Source of the DNA: Marivirga atlantica
GTDB lineage: Bacteria > Bacteroidota > Bacteroidia > Cytophagales > Cyclobacteriaceae
Direction: 5' to 3'
Length of the DNA: 64,000 bases
Assembly (NCBI RefSeq): GCF_016734805.1
Contig: NZ_JAERQG010000005.1
Location: 62,001 to 126,000, forward strand
Of this stretch, positions 53,841 through 62,357 are shown in pieces (within the stretch, counting starts at the first letter, position 1; every line of letters starts with the position of its first letter). A program made the position numbers and the translations under genes. A model generated the notes under the pieces. The model worked only from the letters and a program-made list of their open reading frames with translations, made no database searches and was not told the origin of the DNA.

Positions 53841-54656
53841 ATGACGATAGAAAATTCTTTCTTCAAAGATTTATTAAATGATCATTTAAAGGCGATGGAT
53901 TGCCCATCGCCTAATCTTATTCATACCTTTTTTGAAGATTTGGTGAGTTACTTGTTCCCCGATTATGGGGAAATAAGGCTAACAACAATCGATGCTGTTG
54001 AAGAAGCATATAAAAGTCTACATAACAGATGGCTTAGCATAGTTGAAGAGCGGTGCCAAAAACTTAATGTAATGTACCCTGGCAAGCCGGAAGAACTTTT
54101 CAATGAGCTTGTCAAAATAAGAACATTACTCCTGAAAGATATTGAAGCCATTTATGAGGGAGATCCTGCTGCTAAAAGTCATGTAGAAATAATCAAGACT
54201 TACCCGGGATTTAAAGCAATAGCGGCTTATAGAATAGCCAATTGTCTTTACAATGCTGGTTATGTACTAATTGCCAGAATGATCTCTGAATATGCCCACA
54301 CCAAAACAGGAGTTGACATCCACCCTGCTGCTAGCATTGGTGAATATTTCTGCATAGATCATGCCACTGGTATTGTGGTTGGTGAAACCTCTTCAATTGG
54401 TCATCATGTAAAGATTTATCAGGGTGTTACCCTTGGGGCTACAAGTGTTAATAAGAGTGATGCTTCAAAAAAGCGACACCCTACCATCGGAAATTATGTA
54501 GTAATTTATTCCAATGCTACTATTTTAGGAGGAAACACACATATCGGTGACCATAGTACCGTTGGAGGAAATAGCTGGATTACCAAAAGTGTACCTGCCC
54601 ATTCCAAACTCTATTATGATTCACAAAACAAACATTTACAAAGAACTGAGCAATAA
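53841..54656 (+). CDS. cysE: Serine O-acetyltransferase
   Basis: 271 residues. It makes O-acetylserine from serine and acetyl-CoA. An N-terminal helical domain (1-140) is followed by a left-handed beta-helix with GVDIHPAASIGEYFCIDHATGIVVGE (key part DIHPAASIG; catalytic His in DHATG), IYQGVTLGA, KKRHPTIGN and a GGNSWITKSVPAHS ending. It resembles the EpsC-type of Bacteroidota. It stands immediately before the cysteine synthase gene (2 bp), so both steps of cysteine synthesis are made together. Confidence 0.94.
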   Translation: MTIENSFFKDLLNDHLKAMDCPSPNLIHTFFEDLVSYLFPDYGEIRLTTIDAVEEAYKSLHNRWLSIVEERCQKLNVMYPGKPEELFNELVKIRTLLLKDIEAIYEGDPAAKSHVEIIKTYPGFKAIAAYRIANCLYNAGYVLIARMISEYAHTKTGVDIHPAASIGEYFCIDHATGIVVGETSSIGHHVKIYQGVTLGATSVNKSDASKKRHPTIGNYVVIYSNATILGGNTHIGDHSTVGGNSWITKSVPAHSKLYYDSQNKHLQRTEQ

Positions 54657-54658
54657 TT

Positions 54659-55537
54659 ATGTTTATTGAAGAATTAGTTGGCAATACTCCTCTTGTTGAG
54701 TTAAAAAATATTCCTGTCAACCCCAAGGTTAAAATTTATTGTAAGCTAGAAGGTCAAAATCCTGGTGGAAGTGTAAAAGACAGAGCTGCCATGGGTATGA
54801 TTAGCAAAGCGCTGGAAAGAGGTGATATCAAAAAAGGTGATAAATTGGTAGAGGCCACAAGTGGCAATACAGGGATTGCCCTAGCCATGATTGCTCAAAT
54901 GAAAGGTCTGAACATGACACTAATCATGCCTGAAAACTCCACAAAAGAAAGGGTACAAACCATGAGGGCTTACGGAGCAGAAGTAATACTTACTAAAGCT
55001 GAAGGCACCATTGAATATTCGAGAACAGTAGCTGAAGAGATGGCCGCTACTGGTGAGTACTATATGCTCAATCAATTTGGTAATCCTGATAACTACAAAA
55101 TGCATTATGAAACTACGGGGCCTGAAATTTGGAGCGATACAAATGGTGAAATCACTCATTTTGTTTCCGCTATGGGCACTACAGGTACTATTATGGGAGT
55201 GTCTCGTTATCTGAAAGAACAAAATCCAGAGGTGCAAATTGTAGGTACACAGCCTAAAGATGGCTCCAGCATTCCCGGTATAAGAAGGTGGTCTCCTGAA
55301 TTTCTGCCTAAAATTTTTGATGCAAATAGAGTTGATAGAACTATTGACGTTAGTGAGGAAGAATCAAGGACTATGACCAAACGCATGGCTAAAGAAGAAG
55401 GCATTTTTGCTGGCATGAGTTCTGGAGGGGCGCTTACTGCTGCGCTTAAAGTAGCTGAATCGCTCAGTGAAGGCGTAATAGTTTGCATCACCTGTGATAG
55501 AGGTGATCGTTACCTAAGTTCTGATTTATTTGATTAA
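54659..55537 (+). CDS. cysM: Cysteine synthase (CysM type)
   Basis: 292 residues. A PLP enzyme that forms cysteine from O-acetylserine and sulfide (CysM also accepts thiosulfate). The PLP lysine is in NPGGSVKDRAA; TSGNTGIALA binds the substrate carboxylate; the phosphate loop is GTTGTIMG. GIFAGMSSGGAL is near the end. At 292 residues and with the MRAYGAEVILT / GIRRWSPEFLP wording, it fits CysM better than CysK. It is last in the pirin-cysE-cysM unit; the converging gene ends 6 bp away. Confidence 0.93.
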   Translation: MFIEELVGNTPLVELKNIPVNPKVKIYCKLEGQNPGGSVKDRAAMGMISKALERGDIKKGDKLVEATSGNTGIALAMIAQMKGLNMTLIMPENSTKERVQTMRAYGAEVILTKAEGTIEYSRTVAEEMAATGEYYMLNQFGNPDNYKMHYETTGPEIWSDTNGEITHFVSAMGTTGTIMGVSRYLKEQNPEVQIVGTQPKDGSSIPGIRRWSPEFLPKIFDANRVDRTIDVSEEESRTMTKRMAKEEGIFAGMSSGGALTAALKVAESLSEGVIVCITCDRGDRYLSSDLFD

Positions 55538-55543
55538 TGCAGT

Positions 55544-55981
55544 CTATCCTTCTAAAAGGTAAGCTAAAGCTTTTTCAGGATTAGAGAAAACCTTGGCACG
55601 CTGACCCGATATTTTTATTAACGCATTTACGTACATAAGTTTGAATGGTGAGCTGTCTATAATAGCTGCAGCTCTTTTCATTCCTAGTGCATCACCCGCT
55701 GGCGATATGTGCTTTTTAAAGTATTCTCTGGCTTCAAGACTTACCTTACCCTGTCTTCTAACATCCGAATAAACACCAATTGTCTTGTTAATCTTTGCAA
55801 AATCTAATAACTGATCAAATACATTTTTATATTCCTGATCAGAGAAAACACCATCCCATATAATCAAAAACAACTTGTAAATTGGTGAATAATAAGCCTT
55901 TACATAAACCTCATTAATTACTATGTTATTGTCAAGTATTAATTCATCAATGGAGGGTATTTTCTGTTTATCTTCGCTCAC
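55544..55981 (-). CDS. SpoIIAA-like/STAS-type small protein, paralogue B
   Basis: 145 residues; no signal peptide. It shares with the upstream gene the pattern YY-x-x-x-x-K-x-L-x-x-x-W-x-G, then EY-x-x-x-F, GVYSDVRRQG, SPAGDALGM, DSSPFKLMYVN-ALIKISG and SNPEKALAYLLEG. This resembles SpoIIAA-like/STAS proteins of Bacteroidota, a tentative match. It starts with a GTG at 55981 that overlaps the upstream TAG stop (TAGTG), so translation is coupled. Role unknown. Confidence 0.72.
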   Translation of the reverse strand: MSEDKQKIPSIDELILDNNIVINEVYVKAYYSPIYKLFLIIWDGVFSDQEYKNVFDQLLDFAKINKTIGVYSDVRRQGKVSLEAREYFKKHISPAGDALGMKRAAAIIDSSPFKLMYVNALIKISGQRAKVFSNPEKALAYLLEG

Positions 55982-56415
55982 TACAACTTACCTTCTAAAA
56001 TAAATTGTAGTGCTTCCTCAGGTTGAGAGGTTAGTTTTACAGGTCTACCCGTTATCTTAATAATAGTATTCAAATAGTATTTCTTAAATGGTGAAGCATC
56101 AGTAACAACTCCTGTTTTATCAATTCCCATCTCCTTTCCTTTAGGGGAGAAGGTTTTCTCGAATTCCTTTCTGGCCCCTACTGGAACAACTCCTTGCTCC
56201 CGAATATCAGAATAAAAGCCCACAACTGCTTTTCCCTGCATCTCTTCAATCATTTTATTGAATAAACCTACGTACTCCTGCTCCTTAAATGATCCATGCC
56301 ATCTCACCCCTAACACTCTTAATTCGGCTGAGTAATAAACTGTAGCAAATTTTTCCTGAAACAGGATATTTTCTTCATTTACTAAACTTTCTACTTTAAC
56401 TTGTGCTAGTTCCAT
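55981..56415 (-). CDS. SpoIIAA-like/STAS-type small protein, paralogue A
   Basis: 144 residues, clearly related to the downstream gene: VYYSAELRVLGVRWHGSF, EYVGLFNKM, VVGFYSDIREQG, FSPKGKEMGI, DASPFKKYYLN-TIIKITG and SQPEEALQFILEG. Upstream neighbour 88 bp away is the divergent second pirin. Such pairs may form a heterodimer; a link to the SpoIIE-type phosphatase at 34443 is possible but not shown. Confidence 0.72.
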   Translation of the reverse strand: MELAQVKVESLVNEENILFQEKFATVYYSAELRVLGVRWHGSFKEQEYVGLFNKMIEEMQGKAVVGFYSDIREQGVVPVGARKEFEKTFSPKGKEMGIDKTGVVTDASPFKKYYLNTIIKITGRPVKLTSQPEEALQFILEGKL

Positions 56416-56503
56416 AAAAGATATGTTTTTATAAGTATACTAAATTATCTCTTGATAATCCATGTAAACCGAATCAATTTTAACCACATTAACTGCATCA
56501 GAA

Positions 56504-57373
56504 ATGTCAAACATAAATTTAATAATAGAAGAACGCTCAAGAGATATTGGCAATTTTATGGTTGGTCGTTTGCTACCTTTTCGTAAAAAAAGGATGGTCG
56601 GTCCGTTTATATTTATTGACCATATGGGGCCAAAATCACTAGCAAAAGATGAGAATCTTGATGTGCCACCACATCCTCATATCGGCCTCTCTACGCTCAC
56701 TTATTTATTTGAAGGTGAAATTATACATAAAGACAGTCTTGGTACGGAACAGCTCATTAAACCCGGAGCTGTTAATTGGATGACAGCAGGTAAAGGAATT
56801 GTACATTCTGAAAGAACTCCTGACAAGCTCAGAAACACAGAAACTAATTTACATGGTCTGCAAATCTGGGTTGCCTTACCTCTGGATAAGGAAAATATGG
56901 AACCTACCTTTACCCACACTGAAGCAGAAGAGCTCCCAAGTTGGCAGGAGGACGGTATACATTATAAGCTAATTGCCGGTTCAGCCTTTCATAAAGTTTC
57001 GCCAGTTCCTGTTCATAGCGATTTATACTTTATTGAAATAAAAGCTCAAGAAAAACGAACATTAAACATTGGAAATGAGCTTTATGGAGAAAGTGCTATT
57101 TATATTTTAGAGGGTGAAATATCAACTGAAGATCAAAGTTTCGGAAATAAGCAAATTCTGGTAGCCAAAGAAAGCAGCTTATGCGAATTTACTATTCATG
57201 AAAACACCACTATATACATTTTCGGTGGACACCCATTCGAGGAAGAGCGAAAAATTTATTGGAACTTTGTGGCAAGCAGTCAGGAAACGATTGATAAAGC
57301 TAAAGAAGATTGGAAAAGAAGTAAATTTCCTAAAATACCAAATGAAGAAGATTTTGTTCCGCTACCAGGTTAA
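56504..57373 (+). CDS. Pirin-family protein (second of two)
   Basis: 289 residues, the usual pirin length. It starts IIEERSRDIGNFMVGRLLPF and has the iron site in VPPHPHIGLSTLTYLFEGE (His pair) and GKGIVHSER (His), with GLQIWVALP. The C-terminal cupin is IYILEGEIS...ILVAKESS and FGGHPFEEER. Distant from the pirin at 52818, not a recent duplicate. Likely iron-binding with dioxygenase or redox-sensor roles. Confidence 0.92.
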   Translation: MSNINLIIEERSRDIGNFMVGRLLPFRKKRMVGPFIFIDHMGPKSLAKDENLDVPPHPHIGLSTLTYLFEGEIIHKDSLGTEQLIKPGAVNWMTAGKGIVHSERTPDKLRNTETNLHGLQIWVALPLDKENMEPTFTHTEAEELPSWQEDGIHYKLIAGSAFHKVSPVPVHSDLYFIEIKAQEKRTLNIGNELYGESAIYILEGEISTEDQSFGNKQILVAKESSLCEFTIHENTTIYIFGGHPFEEERKIYWNFVASSQETIDKAKEDWKRSKFPKIPNEEDFVPLPG

Positions 57374-57418
57374 ATAAAAATGTCTGGCGTTCCATCAGAT
57401 TTTTTAAAAGGCTAACAG

Positions 57419-58192
57419 TCAATATTTAACTTCTTTCACCATTAATCCCGAGCCCGGTGCCAATAATTTATCAGTTGGTAAACTCTCACCTTTTAAAGCT
57501 TTATTGAGATCGTACTCAGTTATTACACCTGCACCAATTTGAAACAATGCGCCCATCATAAGCCTTATCTGATGTCTGCCAAAACCTTTGCCTCTTACCT
57601 CAAAAACAAAACTTTCTGGTGGAAAGAAGTTTGCCTGTAGTTCAGTATTCCTCCTGACTTCTGCCTGCTGAATGGTCCGTACCTTGGTAGTTCCTTCTTT
57701 CACATCTTTACAGAAATAGGTAAAATCATGCTCACCCTCAAACAAGCGTGCTGCAGCAATCATTTTATCAATATCTAATTCATCACGATAAAAACCTATC
57801 AAAGAAGCAGCCAGGGGAAATCTTTCACAGCCATAAGCAAAGTAGTAATGATAGGTTTTTTCTTTTACATCAATAATCACATTAAAGTTTGCATCAACTT
57901 CTCTGATGGATTTTACAGCAATATCAGGAGGTAGATTGTAATTCATAGCCTCAAAAAATGAAGAGGAATCAAGCTTTTCATTCAAAAAAAGTTCGAAATA
58001 AGTAGATTGAGCTGACACCATAGCATCTGTTCTTCCTGCTGCTAAAATTTTAAATGGCTTCTCCCAAACAAAACGAATAGTCTTATCCAGCATCAACTGT
58101 ATAGTTTTTAGTTTATCCTGTTTTTGCCAGCCATGATACCTCATGCCCAAATACTGAATTTCCACTAAATAAAACTTTGTATACCTGCTCAT
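57419..58192 (-). CDS. truA: tRNA pseudouridine synthase A
   Basis: 257 residues. It makes pseudouridine at positions 38-40 of tRNA anticodon arms. The catalytic Asp is in AAGRTDAMVSA (most family members have VHA; Ser replaces His here, as in several Bacteroidota sequences I recall). Other blocks: YLGMRYHGWQKQ, KTYHYYF, FEGEHDFTYFCK and GKGFGRHQIRLMMGALFQIG. It is a single gene facing the thioesterase gene. Confidence 0.92.
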   Translation of the reverse strand: MSRYTKFYLVEIQYLGMRYHGWQKQDKLKTIQLMLDKTIRFVWEKPFKILAAGRTDAMVSAQSTYFELFLNEKLDSSSFFEAMNYNLPPDIAVKSIREVDANFNVIIDVKEKTYHYYFAYGCERFPLAASLIGFYRDELDIDKMIAAARLFEGEHDFTYFCKDVKEGTTKVRTIQQAEVRRNTELQANFFPPESFVFEVRGKGFGRHQIRLMMGALFQIGAGVITEYDLNKALKGESLPTDKLLAPGSGLMVKEVKY

Positions 58193-58198
58193 TTAAAT

Positions 58199-58231
58199 CA
58201 AAAATATGACATCAATAATGAATTTGCGCAA
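58199..58231 (-). promoter_or_regulatory. Possible promoter of truA
   Basis: On the minus strand TTG (58231-58229), a 22-bp spacer and TATTTTTG (58206-58199). The element ends 6 bp before the ATG, implying a leaderless transcript. Spacer length is at the long end. Confidence 0.35.
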
Positions 58232-58305
58232 CCTAATCAAAAGTTAAAGGTTCAATAAGGCTGGACAAATTAATTACACTAAATTAGATTTTTAAATTAT
58301 TAGGC

Positions 58306-58755
58306 ATGCATATTAATATTAACCCAGAAAACTTTACATTTTCAGAAAATATCCAGGTTCGCTGGACAGATTTAGATCCTTTAGCTCACGTTAACAATTC
58401 CATTTATATACAGTATTTTGAGATAGCCAGGGGGCGTTACATGTTAGAAGCCGCTCCTAGTTGGGATTGGCACAAAGATATGTTTCTATTAGTTAACGTT
58501 AATTGTAATTATATAAAAGAGCTAAAAATTGGTATGCCAGAAACAAAGTGTTGGGTAAGAACCAAAGAGATGGGAAATAAGTCATTTATCATTGAATATA
58601 TGATAACGACAGGCAAAGGAACAGTACACACAATAGGCACTAGTACCCAGGTAATGTTTGATACTAAAACTAAAACGACAATTGAAATCCCTGATTGGCT
58701 CAGAAAAGAAATAAATAATTATGAGAAAGATGGAAGTGTCGTGATCAAGTCATAA
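58306..58755 (+). CDS. Acyl-CoA thioesterase, 4HBT hotdog family
   Basis: 149 residues with a hotdog fold: VRWTDLDPLAHVNNSIYIQYFEIARGRYM carries the catalytic Asp region (TDLD...HVNN, key parts), followed by VNCNYIKEL and MFDTKTKTTIEIP. It should hydrolyse an acyl-CoA, with 4-hydroxybenzoyl-CoA-thioesterase-like or YbgC-like specificity. It lies 43 bp before msrA on the same strand. Confidence 0.88.
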   Translation: MHININPENFTFSENIQVRWTDLDPLAHVNNSIYIQYFEIARGRYMLEAAPSWDWHKDMFLLVNVNCNYIKELKIGMPETKCWVRTKEMGNKSFIIEYMITTGKGTVHTIGTSTQVMFDTKTKTTIEIPDWLRKEINNYEKDGSVVIKS

Positions 58756-58798
58756 CACTATTGAGCATGATGCGTTGTTTGTATTTAAACTAACAATT

Positions 58799-59449
58799 AT
58801 GAAAAAATACTTAATGATTAGCCTTTCTTTCATGATTATGCTGGCTTGCTCGGCAAATACCGAAGAAAAGGCTTCAGCAAATAATAACAATAACCTAAAA
58901 GGCACAACACAAAATAGTGAAGCAACCGATACAGCTTATTTTGCGGGAGGGTGTTTTTGGTGTATTGAAGCTTCATTTGAACAAATAGAAGGTGTTGTAG
59001 AAGCTGTTTCAGGTTATTCTGGAGGAACAAAGAAAGAACCTAGCTATAAAGAAGTTAGCTACGGTAAAACAAATCATGCCGAAGCTGTAATGGTTATTTA
59101 TAATCCTCAGGTAATTTCTTATGATGTACTGCTGGATATATTCTTTACAGCACATGATCCAACACAGCTGAACAGACAAGGTCCAGATGTTGGTAAACAA
59201 TACAGATCTGCAATTTTTTATACTACTGAACAAGAAAAGCAAAAGGCACAAGCTAAAATGAAAGCCTTAGCTAGTAAGTTTGATGATCCGATAGTCACTG
59301 AACTTAAAGCTTTTGATTTTTTTCATGAAGCGGAGGATTATCATCAGGACTTTGAGGAGAAGAATCCGAATAATTCCTACATAGTTAATGTGTCAAAACC
59401 TAAAATTGAAAAGGTAGCAGAAGTATTTAAAGATAGGCTAAAGCAATAA
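58799..59449 (+). CDS. msrA: Peptide-methionine (S)-S-oxide reductase, lipoprotein form
   Basis: 216 residues from the ATG at 58799, giving a lipoprotein signal (SFMIMLACSA) and an Asn-rich spacer before the MsrA domain. The active Cys is in YFAGGCFWCIEASFE; other motifs are GYSGGTKKEPSYKEVSYGKTNHAEAV (key parts GYSGG, NHAEAV), FFTAHDPTQLNRQGPDVGKQYRSAIFY (HDPTQLNRQG) and AEDYHQDF. The lipid anchor places it in the periplasm or outer membrane, where it repairs oxidised proteins. A symmetric terminator follows. Confidence 0.93.
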   Translation: MKKYLMISLSFMIMLACSANTEEKASANNNNNLKGTTQNSEATDTAYFAGGCFWCIEASFEQIEGVVEAVSGYSGGTKKEPSYKEVSYGKTNHAEAVMVIYNPQVISYDVLLDIFFTAHDPTQLNRQGPDVGKQYRSAIFYTTEQEKQKAQAKMKALASKFDDPIVTELKAFDFFHEAEDYHQDFEEKNPNNSYIVNVSKPKIEKVAEVFKDRLKQ

Positions 59450-59471
59450 AGTATAATTGACTGCACATAAG

Positions 59472-59499
59472 AAAGGCTTTCCAAATTTGGAAAGCCTTT
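59472..59499. terminator. Bidirectional rho-independent terminator
   Basis: AAAGGCTTTCCAAA pairs with TTTGGAAAGCCTTT in a perfect 28-bp palindrome between the converging msrA and arsC genes, with T residues on both outer sides. Confidence 0.85.
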
Positions 59500-59502
59500 T
59501 TA

Positions 59503-59841
59503 CTATAACAACTTCATAACGTTTTCTGGTGGTCGGCCTATAACGGCTTTATCACCATCTACAACAATAGGTCTCTCTATCAACTTAGGATATTCCAACA
59601 TGGCATCTATCCATTCATCATCAGATAGCTCTTTACCTTTATACATTTCTTTGAAAATCCCCTCATTCTTTCTTACAAGCTCTTCTGGTTTAATATCGAG
59701 CTTATCGATTAAATCCTTCAATTCTTCCTTTGATGGTGGATTTTTCAAATACTCGATTACTTCGAATTGTACACCTTCATCTTGCAAGATTTGTCTTGTT
59801 TGTCTGCTTTTCATGCAGCTAGGATTATGATATATTTTCAT
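59503..59841 (-). CDS. arsC: Arsenate reductase (glutaredoxin-dependent, ArsC family)
   Basis: 112 residues. The catalytic Cys9 is in IYHNPSCMKSRQT, and the arginine block is LIERPIVVDGDKAVIGRPPENV. The Cys and Arg arrangement fits ArsC (arsenate to arsenite) better than Spx. No arsB/arsR is adjacent, so physiological substrate is unproven; a YffB-like protein is the alternative. Confidence 0.85.
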   Translation of the reverse strand: MKIYHNPSCMKSRQTRQILQDEGVQFEVIEYLKNPPSKEELKDLIDKLDIKPEELVRKNEGIFKEMYKGKELSDDEWIDAMLEYPKLIERPIVVDGDKAVIGRPPENVMKLL

Positions 59842-59917
59842 CTATAATGATTTAATAATTGTTACTGAAAGTAATTTACTTTACTTAATAACCTATTTAA
59901 AGGCATTCAGTTTTCAA

Positions 59918-60460
59918 TTATTGAACTTTCTCAACTACCAGGTTATGGTTAGTATAAATACAGATATCAGCAGCTATATTTAAACTTTCCCTCACAATAT
60001 CTTCAGCCGTTAAATGATCCGCAGCATGTTTTTTTAAAGCTAAAGCAGCCGCTTGTGCATACATACTTCCTGAACCGATAGTTGCTACTTGATTATCTGG
60101 CTCTAATACATCTCCCGTACCAGAAATTACAAGAATTTCTTCTTTATCAGCCACAATCATCATGGCTTCTAATTTTCTAAGGTAACGATCAGTTCTCCAG
60201 TCCTTCGCAAGCTCAATTGCAGCTCTTTTCATACTTCCGCTATATGTATTAAGTTTGTCATCAAACTTCTCAAGCAATGTAAATGCATCTGCCGTTGAAC
60301 CTGCAAAACCAGTTACAATTTTACCATCCTGAAGTTTTCTAATCTTCTTCACATTGCTTTTGGCTACAGTATTACCCATGGTTGCTTGTCCATCTGCTCC
60401 TATTGCTACTTCACCATTATGTATAACCGCACATACGGTTGTTGATTTAATCTTTGTCAT
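59918..60460 (-). CDS. hslV: ATP-dependent protease peptidase subunit HslV
   Basis: 180 residues. The N-terminal nucleophile is Thr7 after a six-residue propeptide (MTKIKS | TTVCAV). Typical blocks: [40 protein letters not shown] (key parts), [18 protein letters not shown] and [15 protein letters not shown]. It forms the proteasome-like chamber of HslUV. The ATPase HslU is not adjacent and must be elsewhere. It is preceded by the terminator of the E2 gene. Confidence 0.95.
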   Translation of the reverse strand: MTKIKSTTVCAVIHNGEVAIGADGQATMGNTVAKSNVKKIRKLQDGKIVTGFAGSTADAFTLLEKFDDKLNTYSGSMKRAAIELAKDWRTDRYLRKLEAMMIVADKEEILVISGTGDVLEPDNQVATIGSGSMYAQAAALALKKHAADHLTAEDIVRESLNIAADICIYTNHNLVVEKVQ

Positions 60461-60477
60461 ATAATATTTGTCTAATA

Positions 60478-60507
60478 AAAAAGTCTCGTTTTAGTGTAAC
60501 GAGACTT
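60478..60507 (-). terminator. Rho-independent terminator after the E2 gene
   Basis: AAGTCTCGTT (60481-60490) pairs with AACGAGACTT (60498-60507) around a 7-nt loop; the minus strand continues TTTT. It separates the E2 and hslV genes. Confidence 0.82.
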
Positions 60508-60529
60508 CAAAATTGATGTTAAGCAAAAC

Positions 60530-62197
60530 TTAAATTAATATTCTTACAGGATCTTCCAATAGATTTTTAAGTGTTACAAGGAATGGTGCGGCCATTGCGC
60601 CATCAACCACTCTATGATCACTTGAAAGTGTAACCTTCATCGTATTTCCTATTTTAATTTCGCCATCCTTTACAACAGGCTCTTGTTTAATACCCCCTAC
60701 TGCTAAAATACATGCCGCAGGACCATTGATAATGGCTGTAAACTCTTCAACGCCAAACATACCCAGGTTTGAAATAGAGAAGGTAGCTCCTTCCATTTCT
60801 TCTTGCTCTAATTTCCTATCTTTAGCACGAGCACCTAAATCTTTAATTTCTGCTGATATGTGAGATAAAGATTTGTTATCTGCAAACTTCACGACAGGTA
60901 TTAATAAGCCCTCAGAAATAGCAACAGCAACACCTATATTAATATGATCGTGCTTCAATACCTTATCATCACTGAATGACACATTGATTTCAGGATGTTG
61001 CCTTAAAGCAGCAGCAGTTGCCTTCACTACCATGTCGTTAAAAGAAATTTTAACTGGAGAAACTTCATTCAAGCTTTTACGGGCTTCAATGGCTTTATCC
61101 ATATTAATTTCCATGGTAACATAGAAATGTGGAGCTGAGAATTTGCTACGGCTAACAGTTTTACCGATAGCTTTTCTCATTTGTGAAAGCTTCACTTCTT
61201 CAGTGTGCTCCTCTCCTACAACTTTAGGGATATTGATAGATGAACCATCAGCACTTGCAGTTTCTAATTTAGTAGATTTTTGAGACGGTGTAAAATTCTC
61301 TACATCTGCCTTTACAATCCTTCCATTATTACCTGAACCCTCAACTTCTGCCAGGTCTATACCTTTATCTTCTGCTATTTTCTTAGCAAGCGGACTTGCA
61401 AAAATTCTTCCATTGGATGATGAGCTGCTGGTAGGTTGTGTTCCACCTGATTTACCTTTATTTGCTGAGCTAGCCGGCTTAGGTGCACTGCTGCCTTTGC
61501 TTGAAGATTCTTCTTTTTTCTCTTCTTTCTTTTCAGTCTTATCTCCGCCTTTATTCTTTTGTTCTTCAGCTTTTACCAGACTTTTGTAATCAGCTCCTTC
61601 TTCTCCAATTACCGCAATAATGCCATCAACCGGAACAGAATCTCCTTCCTTAATACCTATATAAAGTAAAGTACCATCTTCATAAGCTTCAAGCTCCATG
61701 GTAGCCTTATCGGTTTCCACTTCTGCTAATATATCTCCTGATGACACTTTATCACCTTCTTTCTTGAGCCATGATGCAATGGTACCCTCTTCCATGGTAT
61801 CACTCATCTTAGGCATTTTTATAACCGAAGCGTTTATATCTGAAGTGTCAATATCCTCACTTGCATCTTCATTTGAATCATCATCTGATGATTCATTATC
61901 ATCTTGACCATTATCACCATTAGAAGTTTCTTCCTCTAATAAATCTTTATAGTCCTCTCCATCTTCTCCAATTACAGCAATTACACCGTTTACCGGCACT
62001 GCATCACCTTCTTCAATTCCGATATGCAAAATGGTACCATCTTCATATGATTCAAGCTCCATTGTAGCTTTATCTGTTTCTACTTCCGCTAATATATCTC
62101 CAGATGATACTTTATCTCCCTCTTTCACCAACCATGAGGCAATTACACCTTCTTCCATGGTATCGCTCATTTTGGGCATTCTAATTACTTCAGCCAT
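60530..62197 (-). CDS. Pyruvate dehydrogenase E2 (dihydrolipoamide acetyltransferase), two lipoyl domains
   Basis: 555 residues. There are two lipoyl domains with near-identical cores (EVETDKATMELE; lipoyl lysines K43 and K164), separated by an acidic Asp/Glu/Ser linker (85-122). A Lys/Ser/Pro-rich linker and an E3/E1-binding domain (about 266-305; FASPLAKKIAEDKGIDL) follow, then the catalytic domain (about 325-555) with SSDHRVVDG (H528, D532). It transfers the acetyl group from E1 to CoA, forming the core of the complex. E1 and E3 genes are not in the window. It has a strong promoter and terminator of its own, so it is monocistronic. Confidence 0.94.
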   Translation of the reverse strand: MAEVIRMPKMSDTMEEGVIASWLVKEGDKVSSGDILAEVETDKATMELESYEDGTILHIGIEEGDAVPVNGVIAVIGEDGEDYKDLLEEETSNGDNGQDDNESSDDDSNEDASEDIDTSDINASVIKMPKMSDTMEEGTIASWLKKEGDKVSSGDILAEVETDKATMELEAYEDGTLLYIGIKEGDSVPVDGIIAVIGEEGADYKSLVKAEEQKNKGGDKTEKKEEKKEESSSKGSSAPKPASSANKGKSGGTQPTSSSSSNGRIFASPLAKKIAEDKGIDLAEVEGSGNNGRIVKADVENFTPSQKSTKLETASADGSSINIPKVVGEEHTEEVKLSQMRKAIGKTVSRSKFSAPHFYVTMEINMDKAIEARKSLNEVSPVKISFNDMVVKATAAALRQHPEINVSFSDDKVLKHDHINIGVAVAISEGLLIPVVKFADNKSLSHISAEIKDLGARAKDRKLEQEEMEGATFSISNLGMFGVEEFTAIINGPAACILAVGGIKQEPVVKDGEIKIGNTMKVTLSSDHRVVDGAMAAPFLVTLKNLLEDPVRILI

Positions 62198-62220
62198 ATA
62201 TTTCTAGTTGTGTTGTAAGT

Positions 62221-62252
62221 CAAAAATAATTCTAATTGAAGCTTAATTCAAA
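62221..62252 (-). promoter_or_regulatory. Promoter of the E2 gene
   Basis: On the minus strand TTTG (62252-62249), a 20-bp spacer and TATTTTTG (62228-62221): exact matches to both Bacteroidota promoter elements. The expected leader is about 15-20 nt. Confidence 0.72.
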
Positions 62253-62307
62253 TTAATTAATCTAAACTATTGAGAATAATCTAAATCTTAAAAATATGTT
62301 CAAATAA

Positions 62308-62335
62308 AAAGCCCGATTTTAGAAAAACGGGCTTT
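62308..62335 (-). terminator. Rho-independent terminator after the OmpH gene
   Basis: AAAGCCCG (62308-62315) pairs with CGGGCTTT (62328-62335); the minus strand continues TTTATTTG. It lies 23 bp after the OmpH-family stop. Confidence 0.82.
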
Positions 62336-62357
62336 CAAAATCTTTTAAGAAAATAGC

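Noticed and set aside
61680-62110. Near-identical repeated DNA of about 110 bp in two places
   Set aside because: It encodes the two lipoyl domains of E2, so it is a protein-domain duplication and not a mobile repeat.
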